A DNA stretch of 51,229 nt from Nostoc sp. UCD121 (GTDB lineage: Bacteria; Cyanobacteriota; Cyanobacteriia; Cyanobacteriales; Nostocaceae): assembly GCF_014222285.1 (NCBI RefSeq), contig NZ_JACKZS010000032.1:1-51229 (forward strand), written 5' to 3'. Positions 9,045 to 18,960 of the stretch are shown here, piece after piece. Numbering within the stretch: position 1 is the first letter of the stretch; each line of letters starts with the position of its first letter. Made by a program: the position numbers and the translations under genes. A model generated the notes under the pieces. It saw nothing but the letters and a program-made list of their open reading frames with translations, had not been told where the DNA came from and did no database searches.

Positions 9045-9521
9045 TCATCTCCTCTGGGCAAGGAAGCCCAACCCAATCGCCGTCAATAATCCAAAGCTCA
9101 AAAGGACATTTTCCCACAACGATGATAAAGTCCTCACATGATTGACGTAAAGGATATCTTCGATCACACCTGGAATGCTAAAGCCAACAATAACCGAATA
9201 CGCCCAGAACCACCAACGACCTGGGCCATCTCCACGACGGTAATAGTTACTAATCCACACCAAAATGTATCCTAACAAAATCGTGCCATGCAGTCCGAGA
9301 CTCCGCCAGGGATTAGTGTAGGGAAGAGGACGAAAGTATATCCACCACACCCACCAGAACACCGCTAATACTGCAACTAGACCCCAACTCAACCACGAAA
9401 ACCACCGATTATTGTTATTCACGGTCTGCACCCCAATTTCTTTATTCTCCCATCTTGCATGTAGAGAAATGAATGTCATTTGGATATTTGAATATAGTGT
9501 TGAAGCATTATATAGATTCAC
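9045..9521 (-). CDS. Hypothetical four-helix membrane protein
   Basis: The 158-residue frame contains four hydrophobic segments, starting at WLSWGLVAVLAVFWWVWWIY, then LGLHGTILLGYILVWI, WFWAYSVIVGFSIPGVI and NVLLSFGLLTAIGLGFLA, separated by short polar loops with an Arg-rich YYRRGDGPGR loop. The likely start is either ATG 9521 or the internal Met at 9479 (MTFISLHARWENKE). The protein ends normally at 9045, before the insertion element. Its role is unknown, and nothing adjacent on the same strand suggests an operon. Confidence 0.6.
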   Translation of the reverse strand: MNLYNASTLYSNIQMTFISLHARWENKEIGVQTVNNNNRWFSWLSWGLVAVLAVFWWVWWIYFRPLPYTNPWRSLGLHGTILLGYILVWISNYYRRGDGPGRWWFWAYSVIVGFSIPGVIEDILYVNHVRTLSSLWENVLLSFGLLTAIGLGFLAQRR

Positions 9522-9860
9522 AACTCCAACACCAAATTCCTGAAAAATCTATAATCAGTTAAAAGGAAGTAACAGAGCATTCAGGATGATTCCGAATTTT
9601 TCTAGAACCAATTACTGCTCAAGAGAAATATTGTCCGAGTAACAATACCTTTGCCAAAAACAGAGGTAGTCTAACTTTTGCCGAAACAGCCCAACACAAA
9701 GGTGTGCTTAATTATTAGGCAAAACCTATAACCCTCACCCAGACGTACAAAAAAGTCAAAATTACTTCCGCAAAAACCATACAGGATTTTATTGACTCAG
9801 TTTTTTCTTAATGGCAAAAAGAAGCCTGTAAAATCTTAAGTTTGTTCTATATCAAGCCTC
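9522..9860. other. Stretch without a gene
   Basis: No supported ORF on either strand. The DNA shows short broken coding-like stretches and leads into the EF-hand remnant at 9861, so it is probably a decayed gene. No repeat or hairpin of note was seen. Confidence 0.45.
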
Positions 9861-9950
9861 GTAAATTGGCAAAAGTATTGAAACAAAGACGGCAGTATTA
9901 CCTTTGAAGAGTTAAAGTCAGCAGTTGAGAAAGCAAATAATTTAACCTAG
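9861..9950 (+). pseudogene. Remnant of an EF-hand calcium-binding protein
   Basis: The plus frame reads VNWQKY, a TGA at 9879-9881, then NKDGSITFEELKSAVEKANN and a TAG at 9948-9950. NKDGSITFEE matches positions 3-12 of an EF-hand calcium loop (D-x-N-x-D-G-x-I-x-x-x-E). Position 1 would be the TAT (Tyr, one base from GAT Asp) and position 2 is the stop, so the loop is mutated. Nothing upstream gives a complete gene. Confidence 0.4.
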
Positions 9951-9996
9951 CAGCCTAATCCCTAACACCCAATACCCAAAAATCCTAAAGCTGAAA

Positions 9997-10179
9997 TTGC
10001 AGCAAGGTTTGGACAGCGCTGGTCAGTTCTACCAACGGCTAGTCTCCACAATAGGCTCGGCTGTCGGTGTTGCTGATGGGGAGCCTTACTGGAATGGCTA
10101 TCTGGGGCAGTGGCAAGTTTGGGTTAAGTTTGCTTCGGGGTATAGGTCTGTGGTCTGTGATTGGTTGGTGACGGTGTAG
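9997..10179 (+). CDS. Small ORF or C-terminal gene fragment, 60 residues
   Basis: The frame from a TTG at 9997 gives a product with a protein-like pattern (GVADGEPYWNGYLGQWQVWV, then FASGYRSVVCDWLV). It has no identified family, no ribosome binding site and no upstream partner. I regard it as a possible remnant in a decayed region. Confidence 0.25.
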   Translation: MQQGLDSAGQFYQRLVSTIGSAVGVADGEPYWNGYLGQWQVWVKFASGYRSVVCDWLVTV

Positions 10180-10211
10180 ATCGATAAAGCTTTGGTAAAG
10201 AGTTGAGTAAT

Positions 10212-10799
10212 TCATGCTTGAGATTTCGTCTTCCCAGCTTTTTTAGAGACAGCAATTGCACCAACTCCAAACAATAGACCTAGTAGGGAAGTCGGTTCAG
10301 GTATTGATGTAGATAAAGAACTCAGGGTAATATTGGCAGCAGAATCTTGATAGATGTATGTTCCAGCCCGTCCCACTTCACCCGTCAAGGTAATTTCAGA
10401 GCTTGAAGTTTTTTCTAAGGTATATCTTGGAGCATCAAAAGCAATGCCAAAATCAACTACTAAATTCCAATTCGACCCAGAATCAAGCTCAAAGTCAACA
10501 TCTGGGGTTAAGTTACCGCCATTACTAGATCCTGGATTCAAATTCAAGTCTAGATTGTTGACGGATAGCTCCCAATCGCTCAAAGTCCCGGACTCTGAGT
10601 AAACCACGAATCCTGAATATTCGCTCTTGAATGGCAAAGAGTTCATAAGGAATAGGCTAGTAGCATCGACTAAGGTAAAATCACCTGAAAATTCTTGTCT
10701 AGTTAGAATCGCTCCCAGTACGGGAGCAGTATGAAATACGCTTGCAACTACCAAACCAATCACGGCGACGCTAACTTTGGGGAGTCGAACTTGATTCAT
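10212..10799 (-). CDS. PEP-CTERM sorting-domain protein
   Basis: The 195-residue product has a signal peptide (residues 1 to about 30, ending VLGA) and a beta-rich middle. Its C-terminal sorting signal is SIPEPTSLLGLLFGVGAIAV followed by basic SKKAGKTKSQA: the PEP motif, a hydrophobic helix and a positive tail. Such proteins are exported and processed by exosortase-type systems and usually end up in the envelope or extracellular matrix. The middle has Gly/Asn/Asp-rich strands like other cyanobacterial PEP-CTERM proteins of unknown function. No exosortase gene lies in the window. The haloperoxidase-type protein at 33716 carries a similar C-terminal signal, so the cell evidently uses this route. 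Confidence 0.85.
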   Translation of the reverse strand: MNQVRLPKVSVAVIGLVVASVFHTAPVLGAILTRQEFSGDFTLVDATSLFLMNSLPFKSEYSGFVVYSESGTLSDWELSVNNLDLNLNPGSSNGGNLTPDVDFELDSGSNWNLVVDFGIAFDAPRYTLEKTSSSEITLTGEVGRAGTYIYQDSAANITLSSLSTSIPEPTSLLGLLFGVGAIAVSKKAGKTKSQA

Positions 10800-11004
10800 G
10801 GATTGGGTATGCTATCTAAAATTGTTGAAGGTATGCTATCACATCCTTGGCAACTTAAGATACATTCGGTACACCAAAAAGTTCTGCGATGCCTGCACCT
10901 CAAGAATTGGTGATGCAATCGGCGTGGGTGACGGTAAACTGTTTTGTCACAGATACCATAGCCTTAACTTCTCACTGATAGAAAAAGAAAGATTTGAACT
11001 CAGA

Positions 11005-14000
11005 TTAATTAGAACATTCTCGACTCAATAGTAACTGCCCATTATTCAGCCGATATAAACCAGTTGGTTCGATAATCGGATCACCTTTTTTCCAGGGACG
11101 GGATGTAGTCTCTACACCTCTCACCTCACCAGTTGTATAGTTAGAAACCAAAACACCAGGACGATTAGTGGTCAAAGCACCAGAACCTGTAATGGTAAAA
11201 GAGTTTTCTTGTCGCTTGGTACCACGTGAAATGCAACTATTGGCGATGAGTGCATTGGTGTCGATGACTGGGGGTAATTCGGTGAAGCTGTTTTTGATGG
11301 AACTGGTATCAGGTGCGTTAATGTTGATTACACCTGCAACACCTTGTTCAGAACTTGCAGTAATATCACTTTTCTCGGTTGGTTTTGGGCGTGACTCAAT
11401 ACCGAAGATACCTTGTGAGTTAATTTCGACGTTTCCACCTGTTCCTGTGAAGGCATTGGCTGTGATGTCGCTGTTTTCTTCGGGGATAGCAATGATATAT
11501 TTTGAATCGATCTTGATGTTACCACCATTGCCACCTGATTGCGCTGTACCTGCGGTAGTTGAAATTCCGCTCCCGCCACGCAATAGTAAAAGGTCATCGA
11601 CAGTTAAATTGATATTCCCACCATCACCAGAGTTGCTTGCTGCTGCAATAAATCCTTGGTTATCAAGTGTCGCGGAACCAGAATTAATATTAATATCTCC
11701 GGCTTTCCCTTGTCCCTCGCTGCTGGTACTTACTCGCCCACCATTACTTAAAAAGAAATAATTTGTGTTCAGGTTAATATTACCGCCATAGCCTATTGAA
11801 CCTTTTTCCGTGTTAGCAAATAATCCGGTATCTGTTCCAGATAATGTGATATCGTCACGGATTTGTAAGTTAATATTTCCGGCTTGGGCATTGCCGGAGG
11901 TTGCAGTTAATAATTGTGCGCCATTATTAGCTATTAAGTTATTAGCATTGACCTGAATATTGCCCCCTTTACCAATATTATTAGTAGAAGCTGATATTTT
12001 CACGCCATCATTAATGTTTAACTTTTGAGTGGTAATTTGAATATTGCCTGCATCACCTATACCTGTACTTTCTACTGTTAATTTACCAAGACCTGCAATG
12101 TTAATAGTTTCTGGTGCTGCGAGAATTAAGTCACCACCTTTACCACTGGCAGAAGTGGAAGCGGAAATAATGGAATTAGGGAAGAGGGTAATGTCTAAAT
12201 CGGGCTGGTTTTCGTAAGGATTAAGTTTTAATGTGCCTGCGGGTGCTTCTCCTTGGGTTTCAGCAAAAACACCAACAATACCCGCTAGGTCTATTTTTGA
12301 GGCGTTTAAGGTGATGCTGCCACCACCTTGGGTATTAGTTGCTGTTTTTGTCGCTGTTGCAGTGATCCGGGCAGTATCGGATACGGTGAGGTTAGGAGTA
12401 TTAACAATGATATCCCCGGCTTTCCCTGCACCACTGGTTTCCACGGACAGGATGGGGGAAAAGTCTTGGACACCAATACCGAGATTAACTTTATTGGGTG
12501 CGTTGACGGTTATTGTCCCGCCATCACCGATGCCTGTGGTTGTGGCGAAGATTTTTCCACCATTAGCTACTGTTAAGGTAGGAGTATTAAGGGTGATGTC
12601 TCCGGCTTTTCCATCTGCTGTCGTCGAAGCTGATATTTCTGATTCATCTGTTAGGACTAAGTTATTAGCATTGACCTGAATATTGCCAGCTTGACCTTGA
12701 CTGCTAGTGTTGCTTGTAATTTTACTAGTATTATTGTTATTGAAGGTGACAGTACCAGGACTGGTGATAGTTATGTTTCCTGCGGGGTCGCTGCCTTTAG
12801 TGTCACTTTCAATGCGACTATTGTTAAAGGTGAGATTACCTATACTACTAACAGTTACATTCCCTGATTGACCTACTCCTCCGACATCTAGGGTAATGAT
12901 GCCTTGTTCTAAAGATGGATTCCTGATAGTTACCTGTTTACTGGTAATAATGTCAGTATTTGTCAACGATAAATTCCCAAAACCCTTAATTTGAACATCT
13001 CCAGATTTGGAGCCAGAAGACAGAGTTAAGATTTCTAAATCTGTGATTTGATTTTTAGCCGCTAAAATAACGTTACCACCTTGTCCTGAAACTCTGGTTT
13101 CGGAAACAGAAAATGAATAAAAAACTGGGACATCATTAGTATCTTCATCTCTGATGCCCTTAATATCGCCCTGTGCAGTGAGTATAATCCTCCCAGCATT
13201 TCCTGCTGTGCCATAACCTGAAAATGAGTAAGAGTTGAGGGAATGAGTAGAGATATTGCCCTGTGCAGTCAGAGTAATATCTCCACCATTCCCTGCTGTG
13301 CCTGAATTTGAAGACGAGTAGGAATTAAGTTCATTAGTAAAGATATCGCCCTGTGCAGTCAGAGTAATATCCCCACCATTTCCCCCTGTGCCTGAATTTG
13401 AAGATGAGTAGGAATTAAGTTCGAGAGTAGAAATATTGCCCTGTGCAGTCAGAGTAATATCCCCACCATTTCCCGTTGTGTCACTAGAAGATAAGGAGGA
13501 GTTGAGGAGTTGAGTAGAAATATTGCCCTGTGCAGTCAGAGTAATATCCCCACCATTTCCCCCTGTGCCTACATCTGAGTAGGAGTTGAGGGAATGAGTA
13601 GAAATATTGCCCTGTGCAGTTAAATTAATATCTCCACCATTTGCCGTTCCTGTTTCATAAATTGAAGATGAGTAGGAGTTGAGGGAATGAGTAGAAATAT
13701 TGCCCTGTGCAGTTAAATTAATATCCCCGCCATTCCTTGCTACTTTGCCATCACCTGAAAATGAGGAAGAGCTAAAGTTGAGACGTGAAAATGAGGAAGA
13801 GCTAAGTTCATTAGTAAAGATATCACCCTGTGCAGTCAGAGTAATATCCCCACCATTTCCTGCCGTGCCATAAATAGATGATGAAATGGAGTCGAGGTCT
13901 TGAGTAGAAATATTACCCTGTGCAGTCAGAGTAATATCCCCACCATTTCCCACTATACCATTTTCCACTGTGCCATGATTTGAATATGAATATGAGGAGG

Positions 14001-15507
14001 AGTCGAGGTCTTGAGTAGAGATATTACCCTGTGCAGTCAGAGTAATATACCCGCCATTTCCTACACGATTTCCTGCTTCTACTTCATTAGATGATGAGCT
14101 AGATTTAAGTTCATTAGTAAAGATATCGCCGTGTGCAGTCAGAATAATATCCCCACCATTTCCTGCTGTGCCATTTCCTTCTGTGCCATTAGATGATGAG
14201 GAGGATTCAAGTTCATTAGTAAAGATATCGCCGTGTGCAGTCAGAGTAATATCCCCACCATTTCCCGATGTGCCTAAAGAGGAAAACGAGTAGGAGTTGA
14301 GGTCTTGAGTAGAGATATTGCCCTGTGCGGTCAGAGTAATATCCCCACCATTTCCTGCTGCTACATCATCAAATGAAGATGAGGAGGAGTCGAGGTCTTG
14401 AGTAGAGATATCGCCCTGTGCAGCAGTTAAAGTTATATTGCCTCCCCACAAATAGAAACTAGTGTCAATATTACCTAATGTCAAACTCGCTCCCGAAATG
14501 CTAAGATCCCTACCGTTGGTTTTGATGGTATCGGCGGTTTGCATTTGAAAATTACCAATTCCATCTCCATCAACATCAGCATTAAAAGTCACTTTACCTC
14601 TGCCATTAGCTAAATTTAAACTATTATTAGTTAAACCATTAACTGTAATATCATTTGTTCCCTGGAGAATAAGATTAGTATCTCCAGACAGCCCTTCTAA
14701 CGTAGATTTATAAATTGTCGCCTGACTATTATCTGGTGTATTGTCAGCAATACTTATATTTTTAGCATTTAGCACTAATGTATTTGTATCTAAATTACCT
14801 CTAACTACTAAATCTTCTGCACCTGTTAAATTAATTGTTCCTTTCTGTGCTGTTAATATACCTGTATTGGAAACATTAGCTCCAAATAGAGTTATATTCT
14901 TTCCCTCCCCAACAGTTAAATTAGCTTGATTATTTATTTGGGCTTGCTGATTTTTTAAAGCATTAACAAACAACGCATCTGGTTGTACACTTAGCAAACT
15001 ACTTTTTGCTGGCTCTGTAGCACTAAATAACCCTTTCTCTCCCAACTTTATCTCATCCGCAGTTGTCGCAGTAAACGCTCCCTGAATATCTAACGAGGCA
15101 TTCTTACCAAAAAAAATCCCATTCGGATTAATTAAAAATAAATTTGCTGTTCCCTTTACTCCTAATTTCCCTAAAATATTAGAAGGATTACTACCAGTAA
15201 TGCGAGTTAATATATTCTCAATTCCTACAGGGTTAGCAAAATAAACACTTCTTCCTGAATCTATATTAAATTCTTGGAAACTATGAAATAAATTTGCACC
15301 TCTGATTGCTCCCTTTTCTATACGGTCACTGACTGCATCAATCGGGGCCACAACTGAGCTTTCTTTACCTAATGTATTATCCGGGGTAAGTTGGGCATTA
15401 CTTTGCTGTGCCTGGGTTTTGCTGGTCAAGCCAATGACAATTAGCCAACCCAGCAATCCTACCAACCCGAACTGCAAACACCTGTGTAATCTGTAGTTTT
15501 TCGTCAT
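11005..15507 (-). CDS. Two-partner-secretion (TpsA/filamentous haemagglutinin-type) exoprotein
   Basis: The 1500-residue protein starts with a Sec signal (about residues 1-34, ending TQAQ). A TPS secretion domain follows (about 35-300) with the hallmark NPNGI at 127-131 in a LINPNGIFFGKNASLD context. A Ser/Gly-rich repeat section is encoded at 13180-14450, then beta-helix-like repeats of the type GNIQVNANNL. The C-terminal block has two Cys (NSCISRG and LLSRECSN) and the RPWKKGDPIIEPTGLYRL motif common in cyanobacterial members. Proteins of this class cross the outer membrane through a TpsB pore and act as adhesins or surface fibres. No TpsB gene is in the window. The start ATG is at 15507 without a clear ribosome binding site. 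Confidence 0.9.
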   Translation of the reverse strand: MTKNYRLHRCLQFGLVGLLGWLIVIGLTSKTQAQQSNAQLTPDNTLGKESSVVAPIDAVSDRIEKGAIRGANLFHSFQEFNIDSGRSVYFANPVGIENILTRITGSNPSNILGKLGVKGTANLFLINPNGIFFGKNASLDIQGAFTATTADEIKLGEKGLFSATEPAKSSLLSVQPDALFVNALKNQQAQINNQANLTVGEGKNITLFGANVSNTGILTAQKGTINLTGAEDLVVRGNLDTNTLVLNAKNISIADNTPDNSQATIYKSTLEGLSGDTNLILQGTNDITVNGLTNNSLNLANGRGKVTFNADVDGDGIGNFQMQTADTIKTNGRDLSISGASLTLGNIDTSFYLWGGNITLTAAQGDISTQDLDSSSSSFDDVAAGNGGDITLTAQGNISTQDLNSYSFSSLGTSGNGGDITLTAHGDIFTNELESSSSSNGTEGNGTAGNGGDIILTAHGDIFTNELKSSSSSNEVEAGNRVGNGGYITLTAQGNISTQDLDSSSYSYSNHGTVENGIVGNGGDITLTAQGNISTQDLDSISSSIYGTAGNGGDITLTAQGDIFTNELSSSSFSRLNFSSSSFSGDGKVARNGGDINLTAQGNISTHSLNSYSSSIYETGTANGGDINLTAQGNISTHSLNSYSDVGTGGNGGDITLTAQGNISTQLLNSSLSSSDTTGNGGDITLTAQGNISTLELNSYSSSNSGTGGNGGDITLTAQGDIFTNELNSYSSSNSGTAGNGGDITLTAQGNISTHSLNSYSFSGYGTAGNAGRIILTAQGDIKGIRDEDTNDVPVFYSFSVSETRVSGQGGNVILAAKNQITDLEILTLSSGSKSGDVQIKGFGNLSLTNTDIITSKQVTIRNPSLEQGIITLDVGGVGQSGNVTVSSIGNLTFNNSRIESDTKGSDPAGNITITSPGTVTFNNNNTSKITSNTSSQGQAGNIQVNANNLVLTDESEISASTTADGKAGDITLNTPTLTVANGGKIFATTTGIGDGGTITVNAPNKVNLGIGVQDFSPILSVETSGAGKAGDIIVNTPNLTVSDTARITATATKTATNTQGGGSITLNASKIDLAGIVGVFAETQGEAPAGTLKLNPYENQPDLDITLFPNSIISASTSASGKGGDLILAAPETINIAGLGKLTVESTGIGDAGNIQITTQKLNINDGVKISASTNNIGKGGNIQVNANNLIANNGAQLLTATSGNAQAGNINLQIRDDITLSGTDTGLFANTEKGSIGYGGNINLNTNYFFLSNGGRVSTSSEGQGKAGDININSGSATLDNQGFIAAASNSGDGGNINLTVDDLLLLRGGSGISTTAGTAQSGGNGGNIKIDSKYIIAIPEENSDITANAFTGTGGNVEINSQGIFGIESRPKPTEKSDITASSEQGVAGVININAPDTSSIKNSFTELPPVIDTNALIANSCISRGTKRQENSFTITGSGALTTNRPGVLVSNYTTGEVRGVETTSRPWKKGDPIIEPTGLYRLNNGQLLLSRECSN
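13180..14450 (-). repeat. Tandem coding repeats in the TpsA-type gene
   Basis: About 14 tandem units, each roughly 75-105 bases, encode GNGGDITLTAQGNIST or GNGGDITLTAQGDIFT followed by a Ser/Tyr/Asn-rich spacer of variable length. Two unit types alternate irregularly (ISTQDL/ISTHSL and IFTNEL). The near-identical DNA core AGTAATATCCCCACCATTTC on the plus strand recurs throughout, suggesting recent expansion or gene conversion. Confidence 0.85.
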
Positions 15508-16088
15508 CTGGTGCTATTTATCCGATTTGCTTAAGTATCCAACAGAACTGCACCTTTGGATCATATATAAGCAAGTATTTGTTAATTATGCAGTTTTCTG
15601 CAATCAGGCGATCATGTTCCTGCATTCTCCAGGTATGAAAACTGCACGCAAACAAGCATAAAAGGTAGATGTGTAGCATGAAGATGTCGGATATTGTGTA
15701 ACTCATAGGCATCGGCAACAGTAAAACTACTTACCGATAATTAGTTCCTTGATTTTGAAGTTTTTAAAAATGCACTTAATGTTTGACAAATTCATTACCA
15801 AAATGTCAATGTTATCACCATACAAATTTACGTTAATTTGATAGCTTATTTGATCTTAAAGTTTTTATCTATTCTTGCACAATGGGGACATACACTATTA
15901 GATGAATTGCGCTATTTACAATCATATATGTCTCAGAAAATCAGTTATTTTCACAGGTTTTAGGAGATGATGTTATGTTGGCTATTTTAGGCTTTTTAGA
16001 GTTACTCTAACTAAAAATTTCAAGTTGTATACCAATATTCAACATTTCTACTTCATGTATATATTCTGCGAAAAAATAATACAAACTC
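15508..16088. other. Divergent intergenic region, 580 bases
   Basis: It lies between the minus-strand exoprotein gene and the plus-strand haloperoxidase-type gene, so it must hold promoters for both. It is AT-rich. I could not pick out a reliable -35/-10 pair, operator or hairpin, and the short ORFs here look accidental. Confidence 0.5.
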
Positions 16089-18275
16089 ATGGCAAACTCT
16101 CAGCTAAATACAATCTTCCACTTTCTCTCGTTCTCTATCAAGAGTGCGGTCACTGCATCTGTAATTGGTACAGCGTTTATCCCAGCAGCTTATGCTCAGA
16201 CAACCAAGCCAATACCAGATATCCAAATTAGATTTAGCAACAGTAAATTTCAGAGACCTACGCTGTTAGGGGAAGCAGTTAAACAAGGTCGATTTAACCT
16301 GATTGTTACTAATAACGGCACGGCAATTTTTCAAGGAGCTTTAAATCTCAATATATACGTATCCCCGGATTCAATCCTCGATAAAAACCCCCTCAGTACC
16401 CCTAGAGTCATCACTTCAGTATCGACTTTGGGTACCACATCAAATTCCCCTTTGGTAGGCACAGATGAACTGCTCGGAACTCAAAGTCTTCCAAGTGTTA
16501 GTTTATCTCCTGGTGCTTCCCAAACCGTCACCGTGGACTTTACTAGTTCTGCCTTCCGTAGTCCAAGTGTTGTAGCACCTGGAGCATACCAGCTGATTGC
16601 TGAGGTTGACACCACCATCCCCCAAGCGACTACAAACGGTAAAGTAGTCAGTCGGTTGGTTAATGCTGGTGATCCTGTAATTGTTTGGAATGCAGCTCTT
16701 CTGAATTCCATCCTTGTTTCAGGAATTTCCCGTGATGCAAATGGCGTTCTTACAGCCAGAGGTGGGACTGCACCCCCAATAGGAGCGCGCAATCAGGCGA
16801 TCGTTCACTTGGCAGTTTATGATGCTGTAAACGCCATTAACCGGATTGGTCGGCCTTACGCTGTGAGGATAAGTCCCTCTGATCCTCGGCTTATGGGCGG
16901 TGCGTCGGCATCAGCAGCATCTGTCCAAGCAGCGTATACAACGCTACTTAATCTATTTACTGTTGCAACACCACAAGATTCAGCACAAACTCAAGCAGCT
17001 AAAACAGCTATAAGAAATCTACTCGACCAACAGCTAAAAACGTCTTTGGCAGCAATACCGAATGGTACGGCTAAGAGCAACGGTAGGTCTATAGGAAAGG
17101 AAGTTGCTGGGATAATACTAGCCTTGCGGAGAAACGATGGTTTGGCTCAGGCGCAGATACCTTATACGGGAGGAAATAGCGCAGGCGAATGGCGACCAAC
17201 TTTCCCCGATTTTACACCTGCATTATTGCCAGGGTGGGGATCAGTTCTTCCCTTTTCACCTGATATACCCGATCGCAATCCAGCAAATCCTAGAGCTCGC
17301 CTGCTACAGTTCGGACTGTCTGGCCCAATACCATTTGGTAGCCAACAGTTGGCAGACCAAGAGAATCTTATCCGGCAGGTAGGAGCCTTCTCGAACACTA
17401 GCGTTACTACAATTACTCGCACTTCTAACCAAACGAAAAATGCTATGTTCTGGGCACTTGATCGTCCAAATACCTTCAGACCTCCCGGTCAGTGGAACCA
17501 GTATGCAGAACAAATCTCTTTGAATAGGGGCAATAATCTATCTCAGAACGCCCTCTTGTTTGCTCAACTAAACCTTGCACAAGCTGATGTGGGTATTTTG
17601 ACGTGGGATTCTAAGTATTTTTACAATCAATTGCGACCAATTCAAGCAATCCGCCAAAACAATAGCTTCGATGTGTCAGCCGGAGTAGTTCGTGATGTGA
17701 ACTGGCTACCCCTGCTATCGTATCATCAGCCTGAAAACTTCTTTAATACTCCTTTAACCCCACCGTTCCCAGACTACAACTCAGGACATGCTGCATTTGG
17801 TTCGGCAGCAGGTCAAGTATTGATTAACTTCTTCGGGGACAACACACCTTTTACAGTTCCTTCGCAAGACTTACCAGGTCAGGCTTTGACGTACAACACC
17901 ATTTCTGAGGCAATAGAGGACAATGCTGCAAGCCGCATTTTTGGCGGGGTTCATGTCCCATCCTCTGGAGTAACTCAGATACCAGTAACAAGCAAAACAC
18001 CTACAACTCAAGATGTTATAATAATAGACAGTAAAGTAAGGCGCAATACTGTCACTACTTCTCAAGGTACTTTTGCTATAGACCTCACAAAAGATCCCGA
18101 TATCCAATTAGGTAGACAAGTGGGGAACAGCGTAATTAAATCGTTCGCTCAAGAGGTAGATCAGACAATAGACCGACCTTTGATTTTGATAGACCAATCT
18201 TCGCTCAAGCAATCTTTGATAAATGAACCTTTGTTAGTTGAACCTTCATCAGATGAAGCTGAACCTTCGTTATAG
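16089..18275 (+). CDS. Vanadium-dependent haloperoxidase-type protein (PAP2 superfamily), exported
   Basis: The 728-residue product has a Sec signal (about residues 1-36, ending AYAQ), an N-terminal beta domain resembling CARDB (about 40-200), and a helical haloperoxidase/PAP2 domain. All vanadate-site residues can be placed with the spacing known for fungal chloroperoxidase: K509 and R516 in KYFYNQLRP (7 apart), S565-G566-H567 in DYNSGHAAF, and R616 and H622 in RIFGGVH (6 apart). The family oxidises halides with hydrogen peroxide, or acts as phosphatase; sequence alone does not tell which. About 60 unusual residues are inserted after H622. The gene lies directly left of the biosynthetic cluster, but a haloperoxidase remnant and a repeat separate them, so a role in that pathway is only suggested. 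Confidence 0.85.
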   Translation: MANSQLNTIFHFLSFSIKSAVTASVIGTAFIPAAYAQTTKPIPDIQIRFSNSKFQRPTLLGEAVKQGRFNLIVTNNGTAIFQGALNLNIYVSPDSILDKNPLSTPRVITSVSTLGTTSNSPLVGTDELLGTQSLPSVSLSPGASQTVTVDFTSSAFRSPSVVAPGAYQLIAEVDTTIPQATTNGKVVSRLVNAGDPVIVWNAALLNSILVSGISRDANGVLTARGGTAPPIGARNQAIVHLAVYDAVNAINRIGRPYAVRISPSDPRLMGGASASAASVQAAYTTLLNLFTVATPQDSAQTQAAKTAIRNLLDQQLKTSLAAIPNGTAKSNGRSIGKEVAGIILALRRNDGLAQAQIPYTGGNSAGEWRPTFPDFTPALLPGWGSVLPFSPDIPDRNPANPRARLLQFGLSGPIPFGSQQLADQENLIRQVGAFSNTSVTTITRTSNQTKNAMFWALDRPNTFRPPGQWNQYAEQISLNRGNNLSQNALLFAQLNLAQADVGILTWDSKYFYNQLRPIQAIRQNNSFDVSAGVVRDVNWLPLLSYHQPENFFNTPLTPPFPDYNSGHAAFGSAAGQVLINFFGDNTPFTVPSQDLPGQALTYNTISEAIEDNAASRIFGGVHVPSSGVTQIPVTSKTPTTQDVIIIDSKVRRNTVTTSQGTFAIDLTKDPDIQLGRQVGNSVIKSFAQEVDQTIDRPLILIDQSSLKQSLINEPLLVEPSSDEAEPSL

Positions 18276-18566
18276 CAACGCACTGGTTCTCGTACCTGAC
18301 TTTTCCCGTTAAGTCTTGAAAGACTTGCTGGCAAAGGGTTTAAGAAACAGCACAGCAAATACGGTACAGTAATTGAAATGGGGTGCTAACCCTCGTATCA
18401 ATAACCAACAGTGATCGCCCAATCACAAATTTATTGTGTGGATGCCTTAATTTAACAAGATTCTTACTGTCTAGTTTTTTTGCGTGACTTCATGCACCAG
18501 ATAACCCCAATAGCAATTAATGAACTACAAATGGTTGAACTTTCAGGTACAGATTACCTAATTTAG

Positions 18567-18944
18567 GATGATTGCATTTACGGACTTACAGGTAGTGATG
18601 CTTTTGGCCTTTCGCACACATTTGATGCAGGTACTTCGTTAATTGAAAAAGGGCCTGCAACTAATGTGACGCTTTCATGGGACATATTCTCGGATGCCGC
18701 AGAGGAGGCAGGTCTATCTCGGCTCTACGGTGGCATTCACTTTGAAGATGGGCATGTAGTGGGTGAAGCTATAGGGTGATTAGTTGGGACAGAAGTTTGG
18801 GAAAAGACACAAAGCTATGTCTCACCAAAAGCCGTTCCTGAGCCTTCATCTATACTTTCATTATTAGGTCTTGGGGCTTTAGGTTTAGGTTCAGCGCTCA
18901 AACGCAAGCAAGCACAGAAGTTTTCTTTGAACTGTAAACAATAA
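18567..18944 (+). pseudogene. C-terminal remnant of a PEP-CTERM haloperoxidase-type gene
   Basis: Open from 18567, the frame gives GLTGSDAFGLS, WDIFSDAAEEAGLSRLYGGI-H and then GHVVGEAIG. After a TGA at 18777-18779 the same frame continues as LVGTEVWEKTQSYV and a PEP-CTERM tail (VPEPSSILSLLGLGALGLGS) ending at TAA 18942-18944. It aligns closely with the C-terminus of the intact gene at 33716-35317, where the stop position holds Arg, consistent with CGA to TGA. Everything upstream of the last vanadate-site block is missing. It is therefore a truncated and nonsense-mutated paralogue, sitting on the opposite side of the biosynthetic cluster from its intact relative. Confidence 0.85.
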
Positions 18945-18960
18945 CAGAAAATTTTAGGAC

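Noticed and set aside
8893..9117. 74-codon minus-strand ORF next to the ISKra4-like element
   Set aside because: It overlaps the end of the membrane protein gene in another frame and runs into the transposon end.
12233..12679. 148-codon plus-strand ORF, and others opposite the exoprotein gene
   Set aside because: They are antisense shadows of the TpsA-type gene, with Pro/Val-rich products caused by its Gly/Thr codons.
13180..14450. Regular repeats resembling a CRISPR array
   Set aside because: The repeats are in frame within a long exoprotein gene, vary in unit length and encode a conserved peptide; there are no cas genes.
15518..15718. 66-codon ORF upstream of the exoprotein gene
   Set aside because: No ribosome binding site, no motif, and it lies in the expected promoter region.
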